Shown: in pieces, positions 26,700 to 35,503 of the stretch | How the letters are laid out: each line of letters begins with the position of its first letter | Numbering within the stretch: position 1 is the first letter of the stretch | Assembly (NCBI RefSeq): GCF_022758145.1 | Contig: NZ_JAJVDH010000002.1 | Span: forward strand, 372,001-436,000 | Direction of reading: 5' to 3' | Length of the DNA: 64,000 bases | From: Pontibacter vulgaris | Lineage (GTDB): Bacteria; Bacteroidota; Bacteroidia; Cytophagales; Hymenobacteraceae | Translations under genes and position numbers: made by a program | The notes under the pieces: model-generated | What the model saw: the letters and a program-made list of their open reading frames with translations, nothing else | Database searches by the model: none | Told to the model about the DNA's origin: nothing

Positions 26700-29033
26700 A
26701 TGTTATACTTAGCCAAACAGCCCTTTGCACAGCTCCTGAACGTTAAGTTTATACTTTGGGTAGTGCTGATGTTGTGTGGCTCCATAAACTATGGGCAAAG
26801 TAAAATTGGCATAGGCGAGTGGCAGGCGCATGTGCCCTACCAGCAGGCGCGCGCTGTAGCAGAGGCTGGCGATAAAGTGTATTGCGCTACGGATAACGGC
26901 TTGTTTTATTACGACAAGGCGTACAACAACACGCAAACTATATCAAAAGTAGATGGCCTGCGGGAGCAACGCATCAGCACTATCCGCTACGATATGGCTA
27001 CAGCAACCCTGGTTATTGCCTACACCAACGCAAGTATAGATCTGCTGCAGAATAATCGTTTCACAAACCTTGATGATCTTCTGAGGCTACAGACTACGGG
27101 CGTCAAAAGTATAAACCACATTTACATCCATAACAAGCAGGCTTACCTGTCCTGTAGTTTTGGTGTAGTAGTGCTTGACCTGGCAAAGCAGGAAATTAAA
27201 GACACGTATAAAGACCTGGGCGCTAACGGCACTGCAGTAAGTATAAACAGTGCTGCCATCCTGAACGACAGTATCTACCTGGCCACCAATTCGGGCGTTC
27301 TAGCAGCCCACCGCCTAAATTCAAACCTGAAAGACTTTAACAGCTGGCGCAACCTCAATACAGGGTTACCTGGCGGCGCGGCAGTAACTTCCATTGCAGC
27401 GTTCAGCAACAAAGTATATGCAGGCACTACCCAGCAGGGGTTGTATATTCTTGAGGGCAAAAGCTGGCAGAAAACAAGTGCAGAAGCAGATGCCGGAATA
27501 ACTTCGCTTACCACATCGGCTAACTACCTGGGTATAGTTTCCGGCACAAATGTTCTACTCCTGGATAAGCAGCAGAAAATCACCCAAGTTGATAATCAGA
27601 AACTGAAGCAGCCTGCCGAAGCAATAGCAGGAACAGATAACATACTTTGGGCCGCTGACCGGCAGCAAGGCTTGGTCAGGAAAAGTATAGCCAACGCACA
27701 GGATGCAACTGTTTTTGTGCCAAATGGCCCTTATGCAGGCAATGTTTTTAAGCTTTTGGCAACTAACGGCGAAGTATACGCACTCAGCGGCGGCTATACT
27801 CAAACCTACGCACCACAGAACCTGACGGCAGGCTTTTACAAGTATAGCAACGGCGAGTGGCAGAGTTATAACCAACACCTTTATCCTGATCCGTCTGCTT
27901 TCCCGGTAATCCGCGACCTGGTTGCAGCTGCCTTTAACCCGCTTACAAATAAGTTATACTTTGCTTCTTATGGCAGCGGTTTACTTGAATGGAGTGGCTT
28001 GGGCAAGTATAAACTATACAACGCAGCTAACAGTTCTTTGCTGGGCACCTCAGGCAATGCAAACCTTGTACGGGTAACAGGAGTGGCTGTAGATGCAAAA
28101 GGAAATGTATGGGCTGTTAACCGTAACCAGCAAACCAATGCGCCCGGGCTGCATGTGCTGCGGCCCGATAACAGCTGGCAGGCCTTCACCATTCCGGGTA
28201 TAGCCGATGGTTCTAATTTAGAGCACCTTGTATTGGGTGATAATAACTATAAATGGCTGACTATAAGCCGAAGTGGTAATAACCGTAGTGGTTTGGTTGT
28301 TTATGATAACGAAAGACAAGAGACTCGTTTTTTAGGCGCCGGTAATGGAAACGGAGGCTTGCCAAACGGAAGTATACATAGCATAGCCAAAGACCTGAAT
28401 GGCGACATCTGGGTTGGAACTGCAAGTGGCGTAGGGGTATTTTACAATACAAGCGCAGTTTTCTCTTCGCAACAGTACGAGGCGCGCATACCGATTATAG
28501 ACCAGCGGCCGCTGCTGGCGGGGCAAAAAGTACAGGCAATAACTATAGATGGCGGCAACAGAAAATGGGTAGGCACAGAACAGGGGCTTTGGCTTTTCGG
28601 CCCAACCGGCGATGAACTTATACATCATTTCAATACTAAAAACAGCCCTTTGCCTTCAGATAATGTGCTCACGGTTGCTGTTGAACATAAGAGTGGCGAA
28701 GTTTTTATAGGTACAGATGCAGGAATGGTTTCGTACAGAGCTGGGGCAACTATAACTGAAGGTACTCCTGATTGTGCTATGGTTTTTCCGAACCCGGTGC
28801 GGCCCGATTTCTCTGGTTTGATAGGGATATCCGGTTTGCCCGATAATGCCCAGGTGCGCATTACCGATATTAGCGGAATGTTGGTGTATAAAACAAAAGC
28901 AGCCGGCGGCACCGCCACCTGGGATGCGCGCAGTTACAACGGAAAACGCGTGAAAGCCGGAGTATACTTAGTTATGAGCTCTGATGAAGAGGGAGCACAA
29001 ACCTGCATTAGTAAAATAGCCGTACTGGAGTAA
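26700..29033 (+). CDS. porZ: PorZ-like type IX secretion component
   Basis: 777 residues. A signal segment ends near 35 (CGSINYGQ). The mature start IGIGEWQAHVPYQQA and KVYCATDNGLFYYD are characteristic of PorZ. Two beta-propeller domains follow with repeated short blades (IYLATNSGVL, VYAGTTQQGLYIL, IWVGTASGVGVFY, KWVGTEQGLWLF). The C-terminal 90 residues form a sorting domain beginning with FPNPV. PorZ is an outer-membrane-surface protein of the attachment complex. Its stop abuts the recO ATG. Heptamer copies are dense here. Confidence 0.85.
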   Translation: MLYLAKQPFAQLLNVKFILWVVLMLCGSINYGQSKIGIGEWQAHVPYQQARAVAEAGDKVYCATDNGLFYYDKAYNNTQTISKVDGLREQRISTIRYDMATATLVIAYTNASIDLLQNNRFTNLDDLLRLQTTGVKSINHIYIHNKQAYLSCSFGVVVLDLAKQEIKDTYKDLGANGTAVSINSAAILNDSIYLATNSGVLAAHRLNSNLKDFNSWRNLNTGLPGGAAVTSIAAFSNKVYAGTTQQGLYILEGKSWQKTSAEADAGITSLTTSANYLGIVSGTNVLLLDKQQKITQVDNQKLKQPAEAIAGTDNILWAADRQQGLVRKSIANAQDATVFVPNGPYAGNVFKLLATNGEVYALSGGYTQTYAPQNLTAGFYKYSNGEWQSYNQHLYPDPSAFPVIRDLVAAAFNPLTNKLYFASYGSGLLEWSGLGKYKLYNAANSSLLGTSGNANLVRVTGVAVDAKGNVWAVNRNQQTNAPGLHVLRPDNSWQAFTIPGIADGSNLEHLVLGDNNYKWLTISRSGNNRSGLVVYDNERQETRFLGAGNGNGGLPNGSIHSIAKDLNGDIWVGTASGVGVFYNTSAVFSSQQYEARIPIIDQRPLLAGQKVQAITIDGGNRKWVGTEQGLWLFGPTGDELIHHFNTKNSPLPSDNVLTVAVEHKSGEVFIGTDAGMVSYRAGATITEGTPDCAMVFPNPVRPDFSGLIGISGLPDNAQVRITDISGMLVYKTKAAGGTATWDARSYNGKRVKAGVYLVMSSDEEGAQTCISKIAVLE

Positions 29034-29747
29034 ATGTTAGTAAAAACAAGAGGCATCGTCCTAAACTATATCAAGTTTCGGGAATCATCCATCATCACTA
29101 AGATCTATACCGAGCAGTTGGGTGTGCAATCGTACATCGTAAACAGTGTGCGCAAAAAAGGTACAGGCTCCCGAATTGCCTTGTTTCAGCCCTTTACCTT
29201 GCTGGACCTGGTGGTTTATACTTCGCATAAAGGCGGCCTGTCGCGCATCTCAGAGTATAAAAGCGCCTATCCTTTCGCTACCATTCCGTTCGATATCCGG
29301 AAGAGTAGCATTTTATTGTTTTTGTCGGAGGTGGTGGCACGCACGGTAAAAGAAGAAGAGGAAAACCAGCCGTTATTTAACTTCCTGTTTAATGCCATTA
29401 TTTACTTTGATGAACAGGAACAGGGCTTTGAGAATTTTCACTTGCTGTTCTTACTTCAACTTAGCCACCATTTAGGTTTCGGGCCAAGTTCAGGCAAAGA
29501 GATAGTGGAGCAGGTAGCATTTTCGGCAAATGCACAATCGCTTACCAGTGCGCCGCCGGTATTGGCACTGCAGGCGCTGGAAGTATACTATGATCAGTTG
29601 TTGCATGCAACCGAACCTGTAGAGATACCAAATGGCCGGGTACGGCGCGAGTTATTATCGGTACTTATCCGGTATTACCAGCTTCACGTTGATAAACTGG
29701 GCGAGATAAAATCGCTGGCTATACTTTCAGAAGTATTATCAGAGTAA
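29034..29747 (+). CDS. recO: DNA repair protein RecO
   Basis: 237 residues. The N-terminal OB-fold begins MLVKTRGIVLNYIKFRESS, and the helical middle and C-terminus follow the Bacteroidota RecO layout. RecO works with RecR to load RecA on gapped DNA. The TAA of porZ is directly followed by this ATG. The four-Cys zinc motif of some RecO proteins is absent. Confidence 0.9.
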   Translation: MLVKTRGIVLNYIKFRESSIITKIYTEQLGVQSYIVNSVRKKGTGSRIALFQPFTLLDLVVYTSHKGGLSRISEYKSAYPFATIPFDIRKSSILLFLSEVVARTVKEEEENQPLFNFLFNAIIYFDEQEQGFENFHLLFLLQLSHHLGFGPSSGKEIVEQVAFSANAQSLTSAPPVLALQALEVYYDQLLHATEPVEIPNGRVRRELLSVLIRYYQLHVDKLGEIKSLAILSEVLSE

Positions 29748-29754
29748 AAAAAAA

Positions 29755-29784
29755 GAAAGGGCAGCACGTAAGCGCTGCCCTTTC
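29755..29784 (-). terminator. Terminator between recO and FKBP gene
   Basis: An 11-bp perfect stem (29755-29765 with 29774-29784). On the minus strand it is followed by nine T residues, so it serves the FKBP gene; only a weak tail is present on the recO side. Confidence 0.85.
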
Positions 29785-29809
29785 TGCATTAGTTAAGAGT
29801 AAGCTCCTG

Positions 29810-30382
29810 TTAAAGTATTTTAACTACTTTAATATCGAACACAAGTATCTCGTTCGGACCGATAGCGCTATTACCACATGGGCCATAAGCCAGGTAAGAC
29901 GGAATGTAGAATCTTGTTTCCTCGCCAACCTTCATAAGCGGCAGCGCTTCTTCCCAACCGGCTATAACCTGGCGGGCTCCAACTGTAAAAGTAAAAGGCG
30001 ACTGTCTGGAGTAAGACTCATCAAATGTACAGGTAGACGGGAGGCCAGCGCATAAATGCTTGCCTATATAATGTACCTGCACCGTTTTGCCGGTAGTTAC
30101 CTGAGCACCCGTGCCTGCCGTAATCGGAAGATAATGTATACCTGAAGCTGTTTCCTTCATTTGAGTGGTATCTACATTATTCTCGCGCAAGAACTTTTTA
30201 ATGGCTTTAACATCCAGCACTTTCTGGGCCTGCTTTTCGGTTTCAGATGGCAGACAAGGAGACTTGAAATAGTCATCGTCGCCGCCACAGGCAGTAAGCG
30301 AACAGGCTAATGCTAAGAAAAAGAACACATTTAAAAGTGTGTTGCGTTTTGCTGCGCTTTGGATAAAGGTTAGTAAGCTCAT
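29810..30382 (-). CDS. FKBP-type peptidyl-prolyl isomerase lipoprotein
   Basis: 190 residues with a lipobox ending LTAC (Cys32) and a single FKBP domain at about 90-190 (VQVHYIGKHL, FTFTVGARQVIAGWEEALPLMKVGEE, YIPSYLAYGPCG). It catalyses proline isomerisation in the periplasm or outer membrane. Extra cysteines in the domain may form a disulfide. It is the last of three same-direction genes (NrnA-like, two-domain FKBP, this one). Confidence 0.88.
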   Translation of the reverse strand: MSLLTFIQSAAKRNTLLNVFFFLALACSLTACGGDDDYFKSPCLPSETEKQAQKVLDVKAIKKFLRENNVDTTQMKETASGIHYLPITAGTGAQVTTGKTVQVHYIGKHLCAGLPSTCTFDESYSRQSPFTFTVGARQVIAGWEEALPLMKVGEETRFYIPSYLAYGPCGNSAIGPNEILVFDIKVVKIL

Positions 30383-30414
30383 AGTACTGGCTGGTAATGT
30401 AACAGCTACTTTAA

Positions 30415-31374
30415 TTAGTTTTTAATATCAACAAGCTCCACGTCGAAACGCAGGATAGAGTTAGCCGGCATTTCTTTGCCACGTGCCTGCTCGCCGTAAG
30501 CCAGCGGAGAAGGTACTAAAAGTATAGCTTTGCTGCCTTTTTTCAGTTGGGCAATACCTTCGTCCCAGCCTTTAATTACCTGGCCCTGACCCAGCGGGAA
30601 CTGGAACGGCTGGCCACCTGACATTGGGTTGTTGTAAGAAGAATCAAATTCCTTACCATCAAGGAAAGTGCCTTTGTAGTGTACAGAAACCATATCGCCG
30701 GCTTTAGCCTGTGCGCCTTTGCCTTGTTCTGTTACCACATAGTAAACGCCTGATGGAGTTTTCTGTACATTCTGCAGGTTGTTTTTCTTGATATACTCCT
30801 GAATCTTGGCATCATCAACTTTGATCTGCTTTTCAGCACGTACAGCAGCTTCTTTCATCTGCGTTTCCATCATTTTCTGCTGGTCAGCAATAGCAGCCTC
30901 TTTCGACTGAATTTTCTCAGCTTTGATAAAGAAAGTAAGGTGTGAACCAGGCTTGATGAACGGAGGCATTGGCTGGCCGAAAGTTTTAGCGAAAAGTGAA
31001 TCAGCGTTGATCTTGAACACACCGCTATCGCCAGGAGAAAGCATGGTTAGTGCTTCTTCCAGAGAGCCTTTAAATGTTGGCTCCATCACCGGGATCATAA
31101 TTGGCTGGTGCTGGTCGCGTGAGTTAAAAAGAACTGAATCTTCGGCGTTGCGGTAAGACATGTGCATGGTTACCACCTGTCCGATTTTAGCACCGGAAGA
31201 ATCGCCAACAGCAACTTCACCTTTAGGCTCATACTTGCCGTCTTTATCCTGCGAATAGATCTTATAAGTTAAGCCATTCGCGTTAGTAATAAATTCATCT
31301 TTTTTGCCGCAGCTCTGCAGCATAAGGGCACCAGCTAGTACTGGCAACAGTAGTTTAGTTGTTTTAGATAACAT
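30415..31374 (-). CDS. Two-domain FKBP isomerase lipoprotein
   Basis: 319 residues; the lipobox MLQSC puts the Cys at 22. An N-terminal degenerate FKBP-like domain (about 25-155) is followed by a basic helical linker (about 156-195) and a canonical FKBP domain at 215-319 (VSVHYKGTFLDGKEFDSSY, GQGQVIKGWDEGIAQLKKG, PSPLAYGEQ). It resembles GldI-like gliding lipoproteins, but that name is not certain. It likely assists folding of exported proteins. 26 bp after the upstream phosphoesterase gene. Confidence 0.85.
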   Translation of the reverse strand: MLSKTTKLLLPVLAGALMLQSCGKKDEFITNANGLTYKIYSQDKDGKYEPKGEVAVGDSSGAKIGQVVTMHMSYRNAEDSVLFNSRDQHQPIMIPVMEPTFKGSLEEALTMLSPGDSGVFKINADSLFAKTFGQPMPPFIKPGSHLTFFIKAEKIQSKEAAIADQQKMMETQMKEAAVRAEKQIKVDDAKIQEYIKKNNLQNVQKTPSGVYYVVTEQGKGAQAKAGDMVSVHYKGTFLDGKEFDSSYNNPMSGGQPFQFPLGQGQVIKGWDEGIAQLKKGSKAILLVPSPLAYGEQARGKEMPANSILRFDVELVDIKN

Positions 31375-31400
31375 GGATTGTAGGTTGATGTAATAATTCG

Positions 31401-32420
31401 TTAGTTGATTGAGTTGGCAAGCTGCTCCTTATATTGGGGCAACAGGCTTTCAAATTTAGCTACGGTAGCCTCCAGCGTGTCGGTAGACATGCCGCCGGCT
31501 GCGTTGCGGTGACCGCCGCCGTTAAAGTGCGCACGGGCAAACTCATTTACAGAGAAATTGCCTACCGAGCGGAAAGACATTTTAACAGCCTGCGTACGGT
31601 CTATGATAACAGCTGCAAACACAATACCTTCAATAGAAAGCGCAAAGTTTACAAGGCCTTCGGTATCGCCGGTTTTAGAGTTATAAGCCTTCAGCTCATC
31701 AGCCGAAATGGCCATATAAGCAGTTTTATACTCTGGCAAAACTACCAGTTTATCTTTTAAGGCAAAACCCAGAAAGCGCAGGCGCAGCTCCGATGAGCTA
31801 TCGTATATCAGGCGGTGGATGTTAGAAGTATTAACCCCGATGTGCAGCAGATCGGCAATAATCAGGTGCACATTTTTAGAGGTGCTTGGGTGTCGGAACG
31901 AGCCTGTATCGGTCATGATGCCAGCATACAGGCACTCGCCAATGTTGGTATCTATCAGGTCGGCGTCGCCCATTGCCTTTATCAGGTCATAAACAAGCTC
32001 GGCAGTGGCAGCGGCATTGGTATTGGCATAATCCAGGTCGGCAAAATCTTCGGGCTGCAGGTGGTGGTCTATCAGTACCTTGGTGCCTTTTGCATTCCGG
32101 ATATAATCGCCCATCTCGTTTATGCGCGACAGGTTGTTAAAATCGAGGCAAAAAATAACCTGCGACTCGTTTACGATGCGCTGCACCAGCTCATCGTTTT
32201 TTTCAGAATATACCAGCACATCATCGTTGCCGGGCATCCATTCTAAAAAGTTAGGGTAATCTGAAGGCGTAATAACGGTAACCCGGTGGCCTTTCTTTTT
32301 AAGATAACCTGCCAAACCCAAAGAAGATCCCAGTGCATCGGCATCCGGTTTGTGATGTGTGGTGATCATCACCTCTTTAGGTTCTTTTAAAAGCTCTTTC
32401 AGAGCGTTGATATCATGCAT
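31401..32420 (-). CDS. nrnA: DHH-family phosphoesterase, NrnA-like
   Basis: 339 residues. Motifs THHKPDADALGSS at about 21-33, CLDFNN near 91-96, the DHH triad at 118-120 and the DHHA1 motif NGGGHRNAAGG near the C-terminus. NrnA cleaves nano-RNA and 3'-phosphoadenosine 5'-phosphate; the family also hydrolyses cyclic di-AMP products. It begins a run with two FKBP genes. Confidence 0.9.
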   Translation of the reverse strand: MHDINALKELLKEPKEVMITTHHKPDADALGSSLGLAGYLKKKGHRVTVITPSDYPNFLEWMPGNDDVLVYSEKNDELVQRIVNESQVIFCLDFNNLSRINEMGDYIRNAKGTKVLIDHHLQPEDFADLDYANTNAAATAELVYDLIKAMGDADLIDTNIGECLYAGIMTDTGSFRHPSTSKNVHLIIADLLHIGVNTSNIHRLIYDSSSELRLRFLGFALKDKLVVLPEYKTAYMAISADELKAYNSKTGDTEGLVNFALSIEGIVFAAVIIDRTQAVKMSFRSVGNFSVNEFARAHFNGGGHRNAAGGMSTDTLEATVAKFESLLPQYKEQLANSIN

Positions 32421-32611
32421 ACTGCCAGAATAAATCCTCTGATTAATAAGGATATAAGGCGCGAATTTCTGAAGAAATAACTTCTAAAACAATAAAATCG
32501 GGGCTAAGCAGCATTAGTTAATGCCAGTGCAGGGAGGCAAAAAGTATAAATGATACAGGTAGTTTGTAAAAGTATAGTTAAAAAGTATGCTTTTAATCCG
32601 GCGAAATGCCC

Positions 32612-32619
32612 TAATTTTG
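32612..32619 (+). promoter_or_regulatory. -7 box for ndk
   Basis: TAATTTTG matches TAnnTTTG exactly, with a TTTT element about 18 bp upstream. It sits 43 bp before the ndk ATG. Confidence 0.55.
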
Positions 32620-32661
32620 CAGCTTCAAAAAAGAACAATAACCTATAACATTAAAAGAGAC

Positions 32662-33081
32662 ATGGCCGGAAACATCACATTCACAATGATTAAGCCTGAT
32701 GCAGTAGCTGATAACCACATTGGCGGCATTACAAAGATGATCGAGGAAGGCGGCTTCCGTATTGTGGCAATGAAAAAGACAAGACTGACGGAAGAGCGTG
32801 CCGGTAAATTTTACGAAGTACACAAAGAGCGTCCTTTCTACGGCGACCTTGTTAAGTATATGTCATCTGGCCCGATTGTGGCGATGATTCTTGAAAAAGA
32901 AAATGCAGTAGAAGATTTCCGTAAACTGATTGGTGCTACTAACCCGGCTCAGGCGGAAGAAGGTACTATCCGTAAGGTTTATGCTAAGTCTATCGAAGCT
33001 AACGCAGTACACGGTTCTGATTCTGATGAGAATGCGCAGATTGAAGGTGACTTCTATTTTTCTGCTGACGAGCGTTTCTAA
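32662..33081 (+). CDS. ndk: Nucleoside diphosphate kinase
   Basis: 139 residues starting [15 protein letters not shown]. The phosphorylated His is at 117 in NAVHGSDS, and the KPDA motif and C-terminal block match the family. It balances nucleoside triphosphate pools. An in-frame ATG 75 bp earlier (32587) lies before the promoter and adds a non-conserved leader, so the start at 32662 is preferred. Confidence 0.96.
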   Translation: MAGNITFTMIKPDAVADNHIGGITKMIEEGGFRIVAMKKTRLTEERAGKFYEVHKERPFYGDLVKYMSSGPIVAMILEKENAVEDFRKLIGATNPAQAEEGTIRKVYAKSIEANAVHGSDSDENAQIEGDFYFSADERF

Positions 33082-33104
33082 GCAGTATAAAGTATAATTA
33101 ACGA

Positions 33105-33138
33105 AAAAGCCCCGGCTCTGTGAAGAGCCGGGGCTTTT
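33105..33138. terminator. Bidirectional terminator between ndk and LysM gene
   Basis: A 15-bp perfect stem (33105-33119 with 33124-33138) with a GTGA loop, T-rich on the plus strand and A/T-rich on the other side. It serves two convergent genes. Confidence 0.9.
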
Positions 33139-33158
33139 GTTTTTAGCACGTTTCAGAA

Positions 33159-33464
33159 CTATGTTCTTGGTATTACAAAGCGCTGGCCTGGCTTAATCAG
33201 GTCAGGGTTGTCGCCTATAGTTTGCTTGTTTGCTTCGTATATCTTTTTCCAGGCATTGGCATCACCATAATGCTTCTTGGCAATCTTAGACAGCGAGTCG
33301 CCGCTTTGTACAGTATAAGTATCCTGGTTAACGGCTTGTTGCTGGCTTTGCTGGTTAAAGATAGAGCCGGAAGTAGAACCTCCAGGAGGAGTAGGTTTTA
33401 TTTGATCGGCCGGCTTTTTAGCTGGCTCTTCATGTCCTTTTTTAAAAAAATCACGCAATCCCAT
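33159..33464 (-). CDS. Small LysM-domain protein
   Basis: 101 residues. A basic, Pro-rich N-terminal half precedes one LysM domain at about 47-99 (TYTVQSGDSLSKIAKKHYGDA, KPGQRFVIP). No signal peptide is visible, as in YgaU-type cytoplasmic LysM proteins. It probably binds peptidoglycan fragments or stress-related partners. Confidence 0.85.
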   Translation of the reverse strand: MGLRDFFKKGHEEPAKKPADQIKPTPPGGSTSGSIFNQQSQQQAVNQDTYTVQSGDSLSKIAKKHYGDANAWKKIYEANKQTIGDNPDLIKPGQRFVIPRT

Positions 33465-33625
33465 AGCTTATATTGTTTAATAGTACGTCGGTTTAATGCA
33501 GCCTCTGGCAGTTGCCTGCTGCTTAAATAAATACGCCTTATTGCCTAGTTAGTTGTATAAATGCACCGGCAGCTATAATGCTGTAAGCAAACTAACTAAT
33601 TACATGTTTTGGCCGTAAGCAGACC

Positions 33626-33653
33626 AAACCAACCTGGGATTTGGGGTTGGTTT
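33626..33653 (+). other. Hairpin in the leader of a small lipoprotein gene
   Basis: A 9-bp stem (AAACCAACC 33626-33634 with GGTTGGTTT 33645-33653) followed by one more T and TAAAG, ending 33 bp before the ATG. It could be an attenuator or a stability element; no upstream plus-strand gene needs a terminator here. Confidence 0.45.
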
Positions 33654-33686
33654 TAAAGCGCATGTACAACTATAAACTATGGAATT

Positions 33687-34106
33687 ATGAACATCGAATT
33701 GAAAAAGACATTACGTGGCTGGCAGGCAATCTTAACTTTAATGCTGGTGTTTGTGCTGGCAAGCTGCGGAGGTAAAGAGAGCGAAGGCAATCAGAGTATG
33801 ATCTCTGGTGGCAGCAGCAAAACCTGGAAATCCAGCAAAGAGCTAACTGCATCTGGCGAAAAAGATAAACTATCGAGTGAAGAGAAGCAGGAAACCATGC
33901 AGTTTTACTCTGATGGCCGCTTTGCACTTGGCGGCGGCGATGCTCTGCAAACAGGTACATGGTCTTACGATCAGGCTGCCAAAAAATTATCGTTAACTTT
34001 TGAAGGCCAGGATGTAGCTGAAACCTTTGATGTAACATCGCTATCTGAAAAGGAAATGCACCTGAAAGCCGCAGATGGTTCTGAGATGCATATGAAAGCT
34101 GAATAA
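33687..34106 (+). CDS. Small lipoprotein, lipocalin-like pattern
   Basis: 139 residues. The signal ends LASCGG with a lipobox Cys at 27. The rest has TWKSSKEL, MQFYSDGRFALGGG, TGTWSYDQAAKKLSLTFEG, the alternating pattern of lipocalin-like or META-type small lipoproteins common in Bacteroidota. Probably anchored in the outer membrane; function unknown. Confidence 0.7.
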   Translation: MNIELKKTLRGWQAILTLMLVFVLASCGGKESEGNQSMISGGSSKTWKSSKELTASGEKDKLSSEEKQETMQFYSDGRFALGGGDALQTGTWSYDQAAKKLSLTFEGQDVAETFDVTSLSEKEMHLKAADGSEMHMKAE

Positions 34107-34123
34107 ACTGTAAAAGAAAGCTT

Positions 34124-34167
34124 ATAAAGTATAAAAGCCGGCCTGTAAGCCGGCTTTTATACTTTAT
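34124..34167. terminator. Bidirectional terminator built on the heptamer
   Basis: A 19-bp stem (34124-34142 with 34149-34167). The GC-rich core GCCGGC is extended by AAGTATA on one arm and TATACTT on the other, so two heptamers form part of the stem. It lies between the lipoprotein and the convergent MFS gene. Confidence 0.85.
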
Positions 34168-34168
34168 G

Positions 34169-35347
34169 TTATTTCGCGATGAGTTTGCGGAGCGCAAGAA
34201 GCCCAAGTACAGGCCCGGGCACCAGGAAAACAAACAAGTATGGCGAAGGAAGTATACTTTGCAGATACCCCATAAACTGTATGCTGACAATGGTAATAGC
34301 AAAACCAATGGACGTGACAACGGTAAGCGCTGTGCCTACAAGCTGGGTTGGTGCTGTACGGGCCGTTAGCGCCGAAAATTGAGGCGAATCGCCGGCCACT
34401 ACTATGCCCCAGAAAATAAGAAAGTATAAAACAGTATTGCCCTGTAACTGCAGCACCCACACCGATAATAAGCAACATACACCTGAGAACAATAACTGGA
34501 GAAAAGCAACTTTGCTACTGCCCAACCTTTGCGAAAGATAGCCGCCACCAACGCAACCAACAGCACCTGCAGCAATTACGGCAAAAGCTCTGATGGAAAC
34601 TTGGGCAGCTGTAAGATCAGGGTAAACAAATGAAAGTATAAAAGGAACAAAGGCCCATAAAGTATAAAGCTCCCACATGTGTCCGAAATAACCGAATGCA
34701 GCTGCTCTGAAATCTTTTGCTTTAAAAACATGCAATATGTTCCGGGCATCAAACCTGGCGCCTTTACCTGAAAAAGGACCATCCGGTACAAGTGTATACA
34801 TTACCACACCACCCAAAGCTGCCAGTGCACTTATACTTAGCAACATAGTTTGCCAGGGTAACGCAGCTCCTAAACCGCGTAATAAGTGCGGAAAAGCCGT
34901 GCCAAGTACCAGCGCTCCCACCAGGTAACCAATTGCTTTGCCCAAGTTGCCGCTATACCAGCTGGCTGCTATTTTCATACCCACCGGGTAAATGCCGGCA
35001 AGTAAAAAGCCAGTTATGGCCCGCAGCGCTAATACTCCGGTTATACTTTCGGCCACAAACAAAACCAGGGCATTTGCTATGGCACCAGCCAGCGCACAAA
35101 CCAAAAAAAGCATCCTCGGCGAAAACCTGTCGGCTAGTGATAGAAAGGCAAAACATAAAGTGCCAAGTATAAAGCCTAACTGTACTGCCGAGGTAAGCAA
35201 ACCCAACGCCTCACTCTGTAGCCGCAACGATTGTTGCAGTTCTGGCAACACAGCATTGCCGGCAAACCACAAGGCCGTGCCCGCAAACTGAGAGAACACA
35301 ATGGCAGGCAAAATACGGGAAGGTGGCTCGGGTATACTGTGCTGCAT
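34169..35347 (-). CDS. Major facilitator superfamily transporter
   Basis: 392 residues with 12 predicted spans. Family features are the loop between spans 2 and 3 (LSLADRFSPRMLF), RAITGFLLAGIYPVGMKI in span 4-5, and a central cytoplasmic loop near 195-215. It is of the drug/metabolite antiporter type; the substrate is not predictable. It stands alone with a shared terminator. Confidence 0.85.
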   Translation of the reverse strand: MQHSIPEPPSRILPAIVFSQFAGTALWFAGNAVLPELQQSLRLQSEALGLLTSAVQLGFILGTLCFAFLSLADRFSPRMLFLVCALAGAIANALVLFVAESITGVLALRAITGFLLAGIYPVGMKIAASWYSGNLGKAIGYLVGALVLGTAFPHLLRGLGAALPWQTMLLSISALAALGGVVMYTLVPDGPFSGKGARFDARNILHVFKAKDFRAAAFGYFGHMWELYTLWAFVPFILSFVYPDLTAAQVSIRAFAVIAAGAVGCVGGGYLSQRLGSSKVAFLQLLFSGVCCLLSVWVLQLQGNTVLYFLIFWGIVVAGDSPQFSALTARTAPTQLVGTALTVVTSIGFAITIVSIQFMGYLQSILPSPYLFVFLVPGPVLGLLALRKLIAK

Positions 35348-35419
35348 AAAGTAGAAGTATAAACTACGAAGATAGAAGAAAAGCTATGAATGCAGTAAAG
35401 GTTAAATGGCTAAAAGTAT

Positions 35420-35448
35420 ACAGCCCCATCTAGTGCAGATTAGGCTGT
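35420..35448 (-). terminator. Likely terminator after the hydrolase
   Basis: An outer stem ACAGCC (35420-35425) with GGCTGT (35443-35448) and an inner ATCT/AGAT pairing, T-rich on both sides, 56 bp past the hydrolase stop. Confidence 0.5.
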
Positions 35449-35503
35449 TTTTATAGTTGATTTGCTGCCTGATTATATACTTCTGCTTTCCTGTACTGCA
35501 GTC

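Noticed and set aside
33685..34320. Minus-strand open frame across the small lipoprotein gene
   Set aside because: It covers a gene with a lipobox and a 19-bp terminator, and its translation shows no domain.
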